DNA of 64,000 nucleotides from Actinoplanes lobatus (GCF_014205215.1 NZ_JACHNC010000001.1:3477001-3541000), one strand, 5' to 3'; counted from the first letter of the stretch, positions 51,553-59,216 are shown. Translations and numbers: made by a program. The notes: generated from the letters alone by a model not told the origin.

Positions 51553-52482
51553 GTGAATCCTGCTACAGGACCGAGCGAGCCCCTGGACCTCGACGACATC
51601 CGCACCCTGATCCCGGACTGGGAACGCCACCTGAAGGCGAGAAACCGGTCGGCGCAGACGATCGCCAGCTACCGGCGCTGCGCCCTGAACCTTGCCGAGT
51701 GGCTGGCCCGGGAAGGACGGCCGACCCTCGTCGGATCCGTCACCCGGGAACATATCGAGGCATTCCTGGCCGAAATGCTGGACCGGCTATCGGCCGCAAC
51801 CGCCGCAAAGCACTACCGCTCGTTGCAGCAGTTCTGGAAATGGCTGCTCGACGACGAGGAGATCACCCGCTCGCCGATGGAACGAATGAGCCCACCCGCA
51901 GTGCCGGAACAGCCGGTCCCGGTGCTCACCGACGACGAGCTGCGGCGCCTGCTGGGCGTCTGCAAAGGTCCCGAATTCGAACCGCGCCGGGACAACGCCA
52001 TTCTGCGCATACTGATCGAAACCGGTGTGCGGCTCGGCGAGATCTCCGGCCTGGACCTGGACGACATCGACTGGGAGATCGATGTCGTCCAGGTCCTGGG
52101 CAAGGGCCGCCGCCGGCGCTCGGTGCCGTTCGGCTCCAAGACCTCGGACGCTCTTCGCCGCTACGTGCGGGCGCGGGCCAAGCATCCGAAGGCCGGCACG
52201 AGCAGCGCGCTCTGGCTGGGCCGACAAGGGCGGATGACCGAGTCGGGACTGGCCCAGATGCTGGAGCGTCGCGGCATCCAGGCTGGTGTTCCGGATGTGC
52301 ATCCGCACCGGTTCCGGCACAGCTTCGCCAACGATTGGTTGGCTGCTGGCGGGCAGGAGACGGACCTGATGCGGCTGGCGGGTTGGAAGTCACGGCAGAT
52401 GGTTGGTCGGTACGCGGCTTCCGCCGCCGATGATCGGGCCAGGGCTGCGCATCGGCAGGCGGCCAGAGGCGATCGTTTTTAG
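51553..52482 (+). CDS. int: Tyrosine recombinase / integrase
   Basis: The 309-residue site-specific recombinase probably integrates the element at the adjacent tRNA. It has an N-terminal SAM-like core-binding domain (about 20-110: IPDWERHLKARNRSAQTIASYRRCALNLAEWL) and a catalytic domain with Arg in ETGVRLGEISGLDLDD (about 159), HPHRFRHSFAND (about 251-262) and the Tyr nucleophile in GRYAASAADD (about 286), so all catalytic residues are present. It reads away from the tRNA. A short XerC/D-like form of about 300 residues is used by many actinobacterial mobile elements. Confidence 0.93.
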   Translation: MNPATGPSEPLDLDDIRTLIPDWERHLKARNRSAQTIASYRRCALNLAEWLAREGRPTLVGSVTREHIEAFLAEMLDRLSAATAAKHYRSLQQFWKWLLDDEEITRSPMERMSPPAVPEQPVPVLTDDELRRLLGVCKGPEFEPRRDNAILRILIETGVRLGEISGLDLDDIDWEIDVVQVLGKGRRRRSVPFGSKTSDALRRYVRARAKHPKAGTSSALWLGRQGRMTESGLAQMLERRGIQAGVPDVHPHRFRHSFANDWLAAGGQETDLMRLAGWKSRQMVGRYAASAADDRARAAHRQAARGDRF

Positions 52483-52535
52483 ACAAGCCGGGATCCGCGC
52501 CGTTAACGACGCCCGGATGCGTAGTGTCCCTCGAA

Positions 52536-52583
52536 CGGATTAGGTCGACCGTTTTCAATCATGCACCGGCCGGATTAGATCGA
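52536..52583. repeat. Direct repeats downstream of the integrase
   Basis: CGGATTAGGTCGA (52536-52548) and CGGATTAGATCGA (52571-52583) are 12/13 identical and 35 bases apart. They may be arm-type integrase or excisionase sites. Confidence 0.45.
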
Positions 52584-52593
52584 GGATCGTGCG

Positions 52594-52631
52594 AATGATC
52601 CAGACGATCATTGAACCGTTTTAGGGTTCAA
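52594..52631. repeat. Two inverted repeats downstream of the integrase
   Basis: AATGATC (52594-52600) pairs with GATCATT (52606-52612), and TTGAACC (52611-52617) pairs with GGTTCAA (52625-52631). The arms overlap by two bases and the structures could be alternative hairpins, an int terminator or operators of the next gene. Confidence 0.5.
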
Positions 52632-52696
52632 GTTCCGCAGGTAACGAGGGGTCGTCGCCGGGGGAGAACAGCCGCAATCGGGACGAGGGAAAACGC

Positions 52697-53092
52697 ATGT
52701 CACCACGATCACCGGAGGATCAGCGCGCAACTGCGGCGGACACGCCCCGCCACGAAAAACGGACCGCGAAGTGGATCCAGGCCGGACTCTTCGCAGCCAC
52801 CGGAGCGTCCGTTGCCCTGTGGGCCTGCCACCTCGAATCGGCCAGAGTTGTTCGCGGCCTGAGCTGGCTGTTCTTGTCCGTTGTGCTGGCGTCCTGGCCC
52901 GCCTATCTGGCCTGGCGGCACAGCACGGCTGCCAGCCGCGGCCACCGAGTCCTGGCGGACTACGACGAGGGCTACGTGGACGGGTATCTGTGCGGCGTCT
53001 CGGACCGACTCACCGGCGCAGACGCCAGCGCCGACAACTATGCCGACGGGTTCGCCGATGGCTACACCCACCGGCTCTCGGACGACGCCTGA
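52697..53092 (+). CDS. Hypothetical two-helix membrane protein of the mobile element
   Basis: The 131-residue protein has a charged N-terminus, two hydrophobic segments (about 28-45 and 52-70) and a hydrophilic C-terminal part with the repetitive YDEGYVDGYLCGVSD and ADNYADGFADGYTHRLSD motifs. CGAGGGAA precedes the ATG. I know of no function. Confidence 0.65.
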   Translation: MSPRSPEDQRATAADTPRHEKRTAKWIQAGLFAATGASVALWACHLESARVVRGLSWLFLSVVLASWPAYLAWRHSTAASRGHRVLADYDEGYVDGYLCGVSDRLTGADASADNYADGFADGYTHRLSDDA

Positions 53093-53135
53093 CCGATCCT
53101 GACCACACCCAAGACTGCGCCCCGGTGCCGACCGA

Positions 53136-53396
53136 TCACGGCCCGGGGCGCAGTCGCGTCTCCAGGTCGGGCATCGAGCCGCGACGGTCCTCCCGGGACT
53201 GCTCCAGCAGCCTGATCAGGTCGCGGGGGTCGCACAGGCGCTGCTTGCCGGACGCGTTCAGCCGCCAGCCGATCGTGCCGTCCTCCAGGCGCCGGCTCAG
53301 GGTCGCCCTGGACGTGCCCAGCAGCTGGGCCGCCTGACCGGGGCGTAGCCACTCGCCACCACGGACGCGCGCTTCCAGGTCTGGCCCGTCCGCCAT
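53136..53396 (-). CDS. Small helix-turn-helix protein (excisionase/MerR-like)
   Basis: The 86-residue protein has a short HTH (ARVRGGEWLRPGQAAQLLGTSRATLSRRLEDGTIGWRLNASGKQRLCDPRDLIRLL) that fits excisionase (HTH_17) or BldC-like DNA-binding proteins. The ATG at 53396 is chosen; longer starts are possible. It is divergent from the DUF2637-type gene and could control it, or work as an excisionase near the integrase. Confidence 0.7.
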   Translation of the reverse strand: MADGPDLEARVRGGEWLRPGQAAQLLGTSRATLSRRLEDGTIGWRLNASGKQRLCDPRDLIRLLEQSREDRRGSMPDLETRLRPGP

Positions 53397-53492
53397 CCAC
53401 GCCCCCACCCTGTCGCACCTGTGCCGAATGCGCCGATCGTATCGGCCGGGACGCCCGCCGTGATCGTTCACCCACCCGTGCGATCTCAAACT

Positions 53493-53509
53493 GTCTCACC
53501 CGTCTCACC
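53493..53509. repeat. Direct repeats in a divergent promoter
   Basis: GTCTCACC occurs at 53493-53500 and 53502-53509, nine bases apart, between the divergent HTH gene and the DUF2637-type gene. It is a candidate binding site for the HTH protein. Confidence 0.45.
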
Positions 53510-53527
53510 TGTGTCATGATGGGGCGC

Positions 53528-54331
53528 ATGTCGACCGACACCATCCCCGGCACGCCGGAGACCGCCCTGGACCGCGCCCGGGCCAAGATCGGCACCGGCC
53601 CGGTACCGGCACGCAGCACCCTGCGACGGATGCTCTCGGTGGGCTGGGAGACGGCCACCCAGATCCACGACCAGCTGACGTCCGAGCGGGAGCACAGGCG
53701 GGCCAAGCGGCGGCGTGGCATGCGAGCCGCGATGCGCCGTGTGCAGGCACGGGGGCCTCTACCCCGGCCGCTGCGCACACCGTCCCGCCGGCACCCGGCA
53801 CCACCCGCGGAACCCAACGTGGCACCGATCGTGGCCGTCGTGCCGGACACCTCGGAGACGGTCTCGAAGATCGACGTAGCCGTGCCGCCTCAGCCCGCCC
53901 GGAAGACCGTCCGGACGTGGCCGATCATCGGCCTGATCCTGCCCGCCTTCGTCGCGATCTGGGCGGGCTGGGTCGACCTCGGCAGGCTCACCGGCTTCGG
54001 TGTCGTGAAGCCCTTCCCCGGCATCCCCGGCGCCGACCAGCTCCAGATCAACACGGCGATCACGCTCCCGATCGGCCTGGAAACCTACGCGGCGTTCGCG
54101 CTCTACGTGTGGCTCTCCGGACTGGTCTGGGGACAGGCCCTCACCTTCGCCCGCTGGTCCGCCATCGGCAGCCTCATCCTCGGCGCCGCCGGCCAGGTCG
54201 CCTACCACCAGATGGCCGCCGCCGGCTGGACCGCGGCCCCGTGGTGGATCACCACCATCGTCTCCTGCATCCCCGTCGCCGTCCTCGGCATGGGCGCCGC
54301 ACTCGCGCACCTCGTGCGCTCACAGCCTTGA
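53528..54331 (+). CDS. DUF2637-type membrane protein (mobile-element conjugation/spread related)
   Basis: The 267-residue protein has a long basic N-terminal part (about 125 residues, HRRAKRRRGMRAAMRRVQ) and four membrane helices (about 133-155, 175-197, 205-228, 240-262). The pattern PIIGLILPAFVAIWAGWVDLGRLTGFG, LPIGLETYAAFALYVWL resembles DUF2637 proteins of actinomycete integrative elements, sometimes linked to Spd plasmid-spread functions. The start at ATG 53528 is uncertain because 53516 and 53519 are also in frame or near. Confidence 0.7.
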   Translation: MSTDTIPGTPETALDRARAKIGTGPVPARSTLRRMLSVGWETATQIHDQLTSEREHRRAKRRRGMRAAMRRVQARGPLPRPLRTPSRRHPAPPAEPNVAPIVAVVPDTSETVSKIDVAVPPQPARKTVRTWPIIGLILPAFVAIWAGWVDLGRLTGFGVVKPFPGIPGADQLQINTAITLPIGLETYAAFALYVWLSGLVWGQALTFARWSAIGSLILGAAGQVAYHQMAAAGWTAAPWWITTIVSCIPVAVLGMGAALAHLVRSQP

Positions 54332-54342
54332 GGAGCCACCCC

Positions 54343-54588
54343 ATGCGCCGAGCCGTTCGTATGCGCATCTTCGACGGCCAACACGAGGTCCTGCACCGCT
54401 ACAAGATCCTGCACATGGTCGACCTCGACTCCCCGGCCCTCCCGCTGATGGTCGCCGGCCTCCTCGCCCAGGGCATCGAGCTGGCCCTGGCGCTGGAGAA
54501 CGAAGAGGTTCGCACGCCGCGGCTGGAGCTGTGGTGTGCAGTCAGCGAGGTCAAGGTCTACGACCACCTGGGCGGGCTGATCCTGTGA
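54343..54588 (+). CDS. Hypothetical protein of the mobile element
   Basis: This 81-residue protein (MRRAVRMRIFDGQHEVLHRYKILHMVDLDSP ... LALALENEEVRTPRLELWCAVSEVKVYDHLGG) has GGAG 7 bases before the ATG, lies 11 bases after the preceding stop and overlaps the next gene by GTGA. No domain recognised. Confidence 0.6.
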   Translation: MRRAVRMRIFDGQHEVLHRYKILHMVDLDSPALPLMVAGLLAQGIELALALENEEVRTPRLELWCAVSEVKVYDHLGGLIL

Positions 54589-55112
54589 CCCACGAGATGA
54601 GCCCCACCGGCGTCGCCGTGCTCCTCCTACTCGCGATCGCCATCGACTACATCAGCATCGGCCCGAACTGGCTGCGGGACCGGCTCGCATTCCTCATGGC
54701 CATCCCCGCCGTGTACGAGGGCTTCAACAACAGCACCGCCGACCACTGGACGTTTCAGCGCCTGACTGGGTTCCTGGAATGGGCGCTCGACCAGCCGATC
54801 CTCAGCGGCGCGTACATCGGCGGCGCCAGCGCCAGCGCGGTCCTCGGCATCCTGGTCTTCGCCGTCTGGCTATACGGTCTGGGCGCCATCCTCCCGGCCA
54901 AGTTCTCCGCGAGGTTGGGCAGGATCGCCACCATCAACTTCCCGCCCAGCGGCGTGTGGGCGATCAACTGGCGGCTCTGGATCGTCGCGATCGTCCTCGG
55001 ACTGCTCGGCGACGTGCCGGTGGCCTGGGTCGGCGACCTCACCCAGGGCACCAACGAGCTGCTCGCCGACATCATGTCCCCGATCCCGCGGCTGCTCCTG
55101 GGAGGCAACTGA
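54585..55112 (+). CDS. Membrane protein of the mobile element (Spd-like position)
   Basis: The 175-residue protein has four or five hydrophobic helices (about 8-28, 80-100, 125-145) and no recognised motif. The GTG at 54585 overlaps the previous stop. Between the DUF2637-type gene and the next HTH-tailed protein this looks like a small operon of membrane proteins. An ATG at 54597 is the alternative start. Confidence 0.6.
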   Translation: MTHEMSPTGVAVLLLLAIAIDYISIGPNWLRDRLAFLMAIPAVYEGFNNSTADHWTFQRLTGFLEWALDQPILSGAYIGGASASAVLGILVFAVWLYGLGAILPAKFSARLGRIATINFPPSGVWAINWRLWIVAIVLGLLGDVPVAWVGDLTQGTNELLADIMSPIPRLLLGGN

Positions 55113-55618
55113 TGATGCTGCTCGCCGCCGCTCCGGCCGCCGGCACCGACGAGGGCTTCGGCTGGCTGATCGCCATGCTGATCGCTGCCCTGGTCGCCGT
55201 GCTGGCGATCGGCGGGCACCAGGCGTGGATGGATCAGCACGGCCCCTCCCCTACCCCACCGTGGGCCCGCCGATCCCGGGTGACACCAGGGGAAACGCGT
55301 GAACCTGACCCGGATGACACCGACTTTGACACCGAGGATGAACCCGACGAGTGGGGGCCGCCCTGGGCCCGGCGGATCCGGATGGCCGACGGCTCTGTCC
55401 TCGTCCGCGGCCAGTCGCACGCCGACCAGGGCGACGAGGAGGAGCCGGACGCCGACGAAGAGCAGGAGGAGACGCGGGAGGAGATGGCCGACCGGCTGAT
55501 CCGGATCCGGTGCCGCTACTCCGACGCCGTCCGCGAGATCATGGCTGCGTTTGACGTTTCGGAGTCGACGGCGAAGCGGGCGATTGCCGCGGCCCAGGAG
55601 CGCGCTGGCGGCCGTTGA
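55112..55618 (+). CDS. Single-pass membrane protein with acidic linker and C-terminal HTH
   Basis: The 168-residue protein has one N-terminal membrane helix (about 12-32), then an acidic Asp/Glu-rich linker (ADQGDEEEPDADEEQEETREE) and a C-terminal helix-turn-helix-like segment (RIRCRYSDAVREIMAAFDVSESTAKRAIAAAQERAGG). A membrane-anchored protein with an HTH is unusual. The ATG at 55112 overlaps the preceding stop by one base. The 3' end overlaps the convergent next gene by 80 bases. Confidence 0.62.
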   Translation: MMLLAAAPAAGTDEGFGWLIAMLIAALVAVLAIGGHQAWMDQHGPSPTPPWARRSRVTPGETREPDPDDTDFDTEDEPDEWGPPWARRIRMADGSVLVRGQSHADQGDEEEPDADEEQEETREEMADRLIRIRCRYSDAVREIMAAFDVSESTAKRAIAAAQERAGGR

Positions 55619-55859
55619 CCGGGCCGCCGTTCCGCGCCCGGTCGGCGACGCTATGGCGCAACCCGGCGATCTGCACGAAGATCGAGCGCCGTTCGACCGC
55701 ATTGCCGTCCGAGCCGAGCTCGTAGCCGTCCAGCCACACCCAACCCTCGTAGGTCGGCCAGTTGTGGACCCGGATGATCCGGAACAGGAACGGGTAGACG
55801 AACTGAACGCTCGCCGCCCTGGTGATGTGGACGAGGTCACCGCTGCGGGGCAGACTCAT
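55539..55859 (-). CDS. Hypothetical phage/ICE protein
   Basis: The 106-residue protein starts MSLPRSGDLVHITRAASVQFVYPFLFRIIRVHNWPTYEGWVWLDGYELGSDGNAVERRSIFVQIAGL, a compact beta-rich domain of about 65 residues seen in actinomycete element proteins. The last 30 residues are low complexity and run antisense into the convergent gene, so the original stop may have been lost. It is the last of three coupled minus-strand genes. Confidence 0.62.
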   Translation of the reverse strand: MSLPRSGDLVHITRAASVQFVYPFLFRIIRVHNWPTYEGWVWLDGYELGSDGNAVERRSIFVQIAGLRHSVADRARNGGPVNGRQRAPGPRQSPASPSTPKRQTQP

Positions 55860-56107
55860 CGGCCTGCCCCAGCCGTGAGCCGGGCGACGTAGCGCAGCGG
55901 GCGGCGGATGCACTGCTCGTACAGCGCCAGGGCCGGTGCGGTAGGGACCGCCTGCGCGGCCTGGTCGAACATCGCCCACAGCGCGGCAGCGAGTGGTAGG
56001 CCGGTGCCGTGCTCGTCGACCAGCTCGGCCACCGCGGGCTCACACGGCCAGACCTGCCCGCAGCCGACACAGAGGCCACGTGGCCAGGCCGGCTCGTGCG
56101 CGGTCAC
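55856..56107 (-). CDS. Hypothetical Cys-containing protein of the element
   Basis: The 83-residue protein (TAHEPAWPRGLCVGCGQVWPCEPAVAELVDEHGTGLPLAAALWAMFDQAAQ ... LYEQCIRRPLRYVARL) has a CxxC-type pattern near the start (LCVGCGQVWPC) that could bind zinc. The GTG at 56107 overlaps the upstream stop (GTGA) and its own stop overlaps the next start (ATGA). Confidence 0.65.
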   Translation of the reverse strand: MTAHEPAWPRGLCVGCGQVWPCEPAVAELVDEHGTGLPLAAALWAMFDQAAQAVPTAPALALYEQCIRRPLRYVARLTAGAGR

Positions 56108-56253
56108 CACGTCCACCGGGTCCGAACGGCCGGCTGGACGACACCGAGCCGGACGGGCGGGCAGGGGTAGACCTCGAACCGGCAACGGCAGTCGAGCCGC
56201 CAGGGCCGCAGGATGTGCCGCTGGGGTCCATGTCTCAGGGTGTAGGTGGTCAT
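56104..56253 (-). CDS. Very small protein, 49 residues, of the element
   Basis: MTTYTLRHGPQRHILRPWRLDCRCRFEVYPCPPVRLGVVQPAVR... is open from the ATG at 56253 with GGAGG 8 bases upstream, and its stop overlaps the following GTG. The Arg/Cys-rich sequence (DCRCRFEVYPC) resembles small zinc-ribbon-like element proteins. The coupled overlaps make it a likely real gene although short. Confidence 0.55.
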   Translation of the reverse strand: MTTYTLRHGPQRHILRPWRLDCRCRFEVYPCPPVRLGVVQPAVRTRWTW

Positions 56254-56289
56254 GCCGGACACCTCCGCCGTGTCTGCGGGGTGGGGAAC

Positions 56290-56815
56290 GCAGGGGGAGG
56301 GGCGGCGGCGGGCCGGGCCACGCGGGCTGGACAGCCCGCCGCCGACGGGCGCAGCGACACCACGCCCACATGGCGGGCCACGACCCGTGCGACCGAGGCT
56401 ACCTCAGCAGTTGTCGATGGTAAACACGCTGGTAGCGTCCATTGTCGACTGCGATGGTGCCTACGGTGATCACCGTGGCGAGGGCACGGAAGCTGTGGAC
56501 GACGGGCGACATCGCGCGCAGGCTGGGCGTCACCCGCCAGTACGCGCTCCAGGTCACCAACGACCGCCGGCGCAACTTCCCGGAGCCGTTCGACGTGCTC
56601 CCTGGCGGCGTCCAGGTGTGGCTGATCGAAGACGTCGAGCAGTGGATCTCGCAGCATCCGAATCTGCGGATCGCCGAGGACCCTGAAACCTGATCGGGCT
56701 GTGCATGCCGTCATGGCCGCCTCCACCGTCGAGATGGGGGCGGCGGCGGGCCATGATCTGGGGCGTCCGGGGCCCACCGCCGCAGCGACGGCACCACCTC
56801 GCGCCCATACGATCG
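56290..56815. repeat. Imperfect duplicated segments flanking the small HTH gene
   Basis: Segments around 56290-56380 and 56735-56815 share GGGGCGGCGGCGGGCC, GCAGCGAC and CACCAC...GCCCA elements in the same order, suggesting an old duplication that now flanks the HTH gene. Confidence 0.35.
56454..56693 (+). CDS. Small helix-turn-helix regulator or excisionase
   Basis: The 79-residue protein (ITVARARKLWTTGDIARRLGVTRQYALQVTNDRRRNFPEPFDVLPGGVQVWLIEDVEQWISQHPNLR) is a typical short winged-HTH of the excisionase/AlpA-like type. TAGCGT (56433-56438) serves as its -10 box. The ATG at 56454 is the normal start; an in-frame TTG lies at 56442. It is divergent from the small minus-strand operon and could switch the element's lysogenic state. 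Confidence 0.75.
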   Translation: MVPTVITVARARKLWTTGDIARRLGVTRQYALQVTNDRRRNFPEPFDVLPGGVQVWLIEDVEQWISQHPNLRIAEDPET

Positions 56816-56876
56816 AGACGCCGTCGCGGATGGCACGCTACGAGCGCACACCAGGTGCGTTGATAACTACCGGCTA

Positions 56877-58043
56877 TCAGTCCTTGACCAGGTCGGACAG
56901 CCCCACCGCGACCGCGGCATGACGCATCGGCTTCGTGATCGCGTTCCTCTTGGTACGCCGCACGACAGCGCCGACGGTGTCCCGCACCGTCGGCCGCAAC
57001 CTGAACCACTGCGGACCTGCGGCTTCGCTCCGCAACATCATCGCGATCGACTCGTGGTCCCGGCCGACCTGGGACAGCGCGGTGGCCACGTCAGCAAAGT
57101 ACGGTGCCTGCCGGTTCGCGATCGGGAGCCGGCCGGGGGCGACCTCGTCGGCGGCTTCGATCGCCCGGTGCGGCTCCCCGAGCTCCAGCTCGACGGCAAC
57201 CGTCCAGAAGCCCACGTTCGTCGGCCCAAATGCAAACCGCGCCAGGCCCAGGTCTTCGGGCTCGCCGAGGGACTCCGCAGCGTCACCGGCCTCGCGGAGA
57301 TGATCGTGCGCCAGTTCGCCCCGCCGGTCGACGGCTGCCCTCAGAGCGGCGTGCAGGTGCAGCATGCCGTACGCCTGGCGGGCCTGGGGATCGCCGATGT
57401 GGGGCTGGATCTCGTCGGCCACGCGCTGCGCGAGCCGGGTCGGGGCGCCGGGCATCTCCGGCGGCATGGCCAGGATCCGCACGAACTCGGCGATCCCGAT
57501 CCAGGCCGGATCGCCCAACTCGCGCGCCTCGGCCACCGCCAAGCGGGCCGCGTCGCGGGCCAGGTCCGGGTGCCCCAGATGCTTGAGGGTGTACGTCGCC
57601 ACGTGCGCGACCTGGACCAGATCACCCCCGCGCAGGCCTCCGAGCATGGACGGCAGCTGCGGGGCAACCGCCGCGAAGTCGTACCGGCCACCCGCGATCA
57701 TCAGGTCGCGGACGTCGTGATGCGGTTCGGTCAGCTCGCCAACCTCGCGGCGGATTAGCGCCTCGCGGATGGCCGGCACGTGAGACGCGGCGGCTGCATG
57801 GGTCGGGTCAGTGGGATCGCCGGGCCGACCGGTGAGGTCCGCGATGGACACGTCCAGGGCGTTGGCGAGGGCAGCCAGGGTGCCGCGGGTGTTGACCGCC
57901 TTGATGCCGCGCTCGATGTTGCTGAGGTAGGGCTGGCTGATGCCGGCCAGGCCGGCGAGCACGCGCTGATTCTTCCCGCGCTTCTGCCGCCAGTAGGCGA
58001 CCTGGGCGCCGATGTTGTTGTTCTCGCCGATGGTGGCGGGCAT
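56877..58043 (-). CDS. XRE-family regulator with TPR-like C-terminal domain
   Basis: The 388-residue protein has an N-terminal XRE helix-turn-helix (about 10-68: IGAQVAYWRQKRGKNQRVLAGLAGISQPYLSNIERGIKAVNTRGTLAALANALDVS) and a long helical repeat region (about 110-360) that looks like TPRs, similar to peptide-sensing regulators. GGGGAGC lies upstream of the ATG. It may be the element's main repressor or a conjugation/lysogeny switch. It runs leftward, opposite to the small HTH gene. Confidence 0.8.
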   Translation of the reverse strand: MPATIGENNNIGAQVAYWRQKRGKNQRVLAGLAGISQPYLSNIERGIKAVNTRGTLAALANALDVSIADLTGRPGDPTDPTHAAAASHVPAIREALIRREVGELTEPHHDVRDLMIAGGRYDFAAVAPQLPSMLGGLRGGDLVQVAHVATYTLKHLGHPDLARDAARLAVAEARELGDPAWIGIAEFVRILAMPPEMPGAPTRLAQRVADEIQPHIGDPQARQAYGMLHLHAALRAAVDRRGELAHDHLREAGDAAESLGEPEDLGLARFAFGPTNVGFWTVAVELELGEPHRAIEAADEVAPGRLPIANRQAPYFADVATALSQVGRDHESIAMMLRSEAAGPQWFRLRPTVRDTVGAVVRRTKRNAITKPMRHAAVAVGLSDLVKD

Positions 58044-58157
58044 GGGTGCTCCCCTGGGCTGTGGGCGGGGGTGCGGACGTCGGGGTGTAAGGACCGGTCA
58101 ATATCGACGGTACTGCTCAGATACCCCGCTGGCCGATGCCGTGCACACGAAAGAAGT

Positions 58158-58197
58158 GCCCTCCGTCACCAGGCGCTAAGGCCTGGTGACGGAGGGC
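58158..58197. terminator. Perfect 16-bp hairpin terminator after the GIY-YIG gene
   Basis: GCCCTCCGTCACCAGG (58158-58173) and CCTGGTGACGGAGGGC (58182-58197) are exact complements with an 8-base loop, 6 bases beyond the GIY-YIG stop. Confidence 0.88.
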
Positions 58198-58203
58198 ATC
58201 GCC

Positions 58204-58596
58204 TCACGCCTGAACGGGGGCAGCACTTAATCTCTGGATCTCACGTCGAACTGCACGCTCGACGAGCTGCTGGCCAGAGATGCCTTCGTCAGCCGCGGCC
58301 TGTTCTGCCGCGCGGCGAAGGTCTCCGCTGACCCAAATTGCGACGCCGCGCGGGTGGTTGTGCGGCGGTTTCAGCTGATCAATCAGCTCCTTCTCGCGCT
58401 CCTCGGCGGCTATCGATGAGGAAAATTTCTCCACTGAGACCTGGATGTCCGGCGCCCACCAGACACGGTTGCACTTGTGGACGTACATGCGCTTTCGCAG
58501 GTCTCCGGTAACGCCCACGTAGAGCAACTCGTCGGCAGCAGAGTGCACGGTGTAGACCACGAACGGAGCTGCGGGATCCGGCGCCGGGAGGATCAT
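58204..58596 (-). CDS. GIY-YIG nuclease-like domain fused to a ribbon-helix-helix-like tail
   Basis: The 130-residue protein starts with a GIY-YIG-like N-terminal part (VVYTVHSAADELLYVGVTGDLRKRMYVHK, with YTV and YVG in place of GIY/YIG) and continues into EREKELIDQLKPPHN. The C-terminal part (SGDLRRAAEQAAADEGISGQQLVERAVRREIQRLS) looks like a ribbon-helix-helix or CopG-type helix pair. A nuclease-like domain with such a tail is uncommon. The start overlaps the stop of a small RHH-type gene by four bases, so the two are co-translated. Confidence 0.68.
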   Translation of the reverse strand: MILPAPDPAAPFVVYTVHSAADELLYVGVTGDLRKRMYVHKCNRVWWAPDIQVSVEKFSSSIAAEEREKELIDQLKPPHNHPRGVAIWVSGDLRRAAEQAAADEGISGQQLVERAVRREIQRLSAAPVQA

Positions 58597-58802
58597 CCGC
58601 CCTCCGCCTTGCGGAGCAACCGATCCACGTAGGCGTTGTGGCGGCGCAGCGCCTCCTCGACGTAAGCCGTCATGGTCAGGCGTTGCCGGGCGGCAAGGCC
58701 TTCGCCCTGCTCCCAGGTCTCGCCGATGCGGACGTTGCGCTTGGGCGTGACGCCGGTGGCCGGGCGCCCCCGGCGCCGTGGCTGCTCCTGCTCTTCACTC
58801 AT
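58593..58802 (-). CDS. Small ribbon-helix-helix-type DNA-binding protein
   Basis: This 69-residue protein (RRRGRPATGVTPKRNVRIGETWEQGEGLAARQRLTMTAYVEEALRRHNAYVDRLLRKAEGG) shows a basic N-terminus and a C-terminal MTAYVEEALRRH helix like RHH/CopG proteins. TACGGT lies 6 bases before its ATG at 58802, so the message is leaderless. With the downstream GIY-YIG gene it could be an antitoxin-toxin-like or regulatory pair. Confidence 0.7.
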   Translation of the reverse strand: MSEEQEQPRRRGRPATGVTPKRNVRIGETWEQGEGLAARQRLTMTAYVEEALRRHNAYVDRLLRKAEGG

Positions 58803-58893
58803 GCCTTTACCGTACCACAAGAACAGCTATTTTCTGTCCCCCAAAAAGGGGACTCCCGCCCACCTCCTTGCCTGACTTTCTGTGGTACAGTTA
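58803..58893. promoter_or_regulatory. Divergent promoters with shared TGTGGTAC elements
   Basis: The minus promoter TTGTGGTACGGTAAAGGC and the plus promoter TCTGTGGTACAGTTATTCC share TGTGGTAC overlapping the -10 boxes TACGGT (minus 58814-58809) and TACAGT (plus 58885-58890). Between them GTCCCC (58836-58841) and GGGGAC (58848-58853) form a hairpin with an A5 loop. One regulator could bind both sites. Confidence 0.7.
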
Positions 58894-58927
58894 TTCCATC
58901 AGCAAGCGAGACGCCAGGGAGAACGAG

Positions 58928-59209
58928 ATGCGCCAGATGACCGCCGAGAAGGCCGCCGAGATCATCCGCCGGGCCTACGGCACCTGGAAGAGCCAGGGCA
59001 ACGAGGGCTGGATGAAGACCGTCGAGATCTTCGACCGCGCCGACCTGACCATCGAGGAGGCGGCCGAGGGCATCCGGCACCTGTTCCGGGCCGGCGAGGG
59101 CTTCAACGCCAGCGACGACCCGGCCCGCAACGAGCACACGGAACTGGAGCGGGCCTGCCAGATCCCGCTCCGCCGCGACGACGTGATCGGGCTGGTCCGC
59201 TGGAGGTGA
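58928..59209 (+). CDS. Hypothetical phage-associated protein
   Basis: The 93-residue protein (MTAEKAAEIIRRAYGTWKSQGNEGWMKTVEIFDRADLTIEEAAEGIRHLFRAGEGFNASDDP...) is helical and acidic. AGGGAGAACG precedes the ATG. It is the first gene after the plus-strand divergent promoter. No family is recognised. Confidence 0.62.
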   Translation: MRQMTAEKAAEIIRRAYGTWKSQGNEGWMKTVEIFDRADLTIEEAAEGIRHLFRAGEGFNASDDPARNEHTELERACQIPLRRDDVIGLVRWR

Positions 59210-59216
59210 GCGCACC

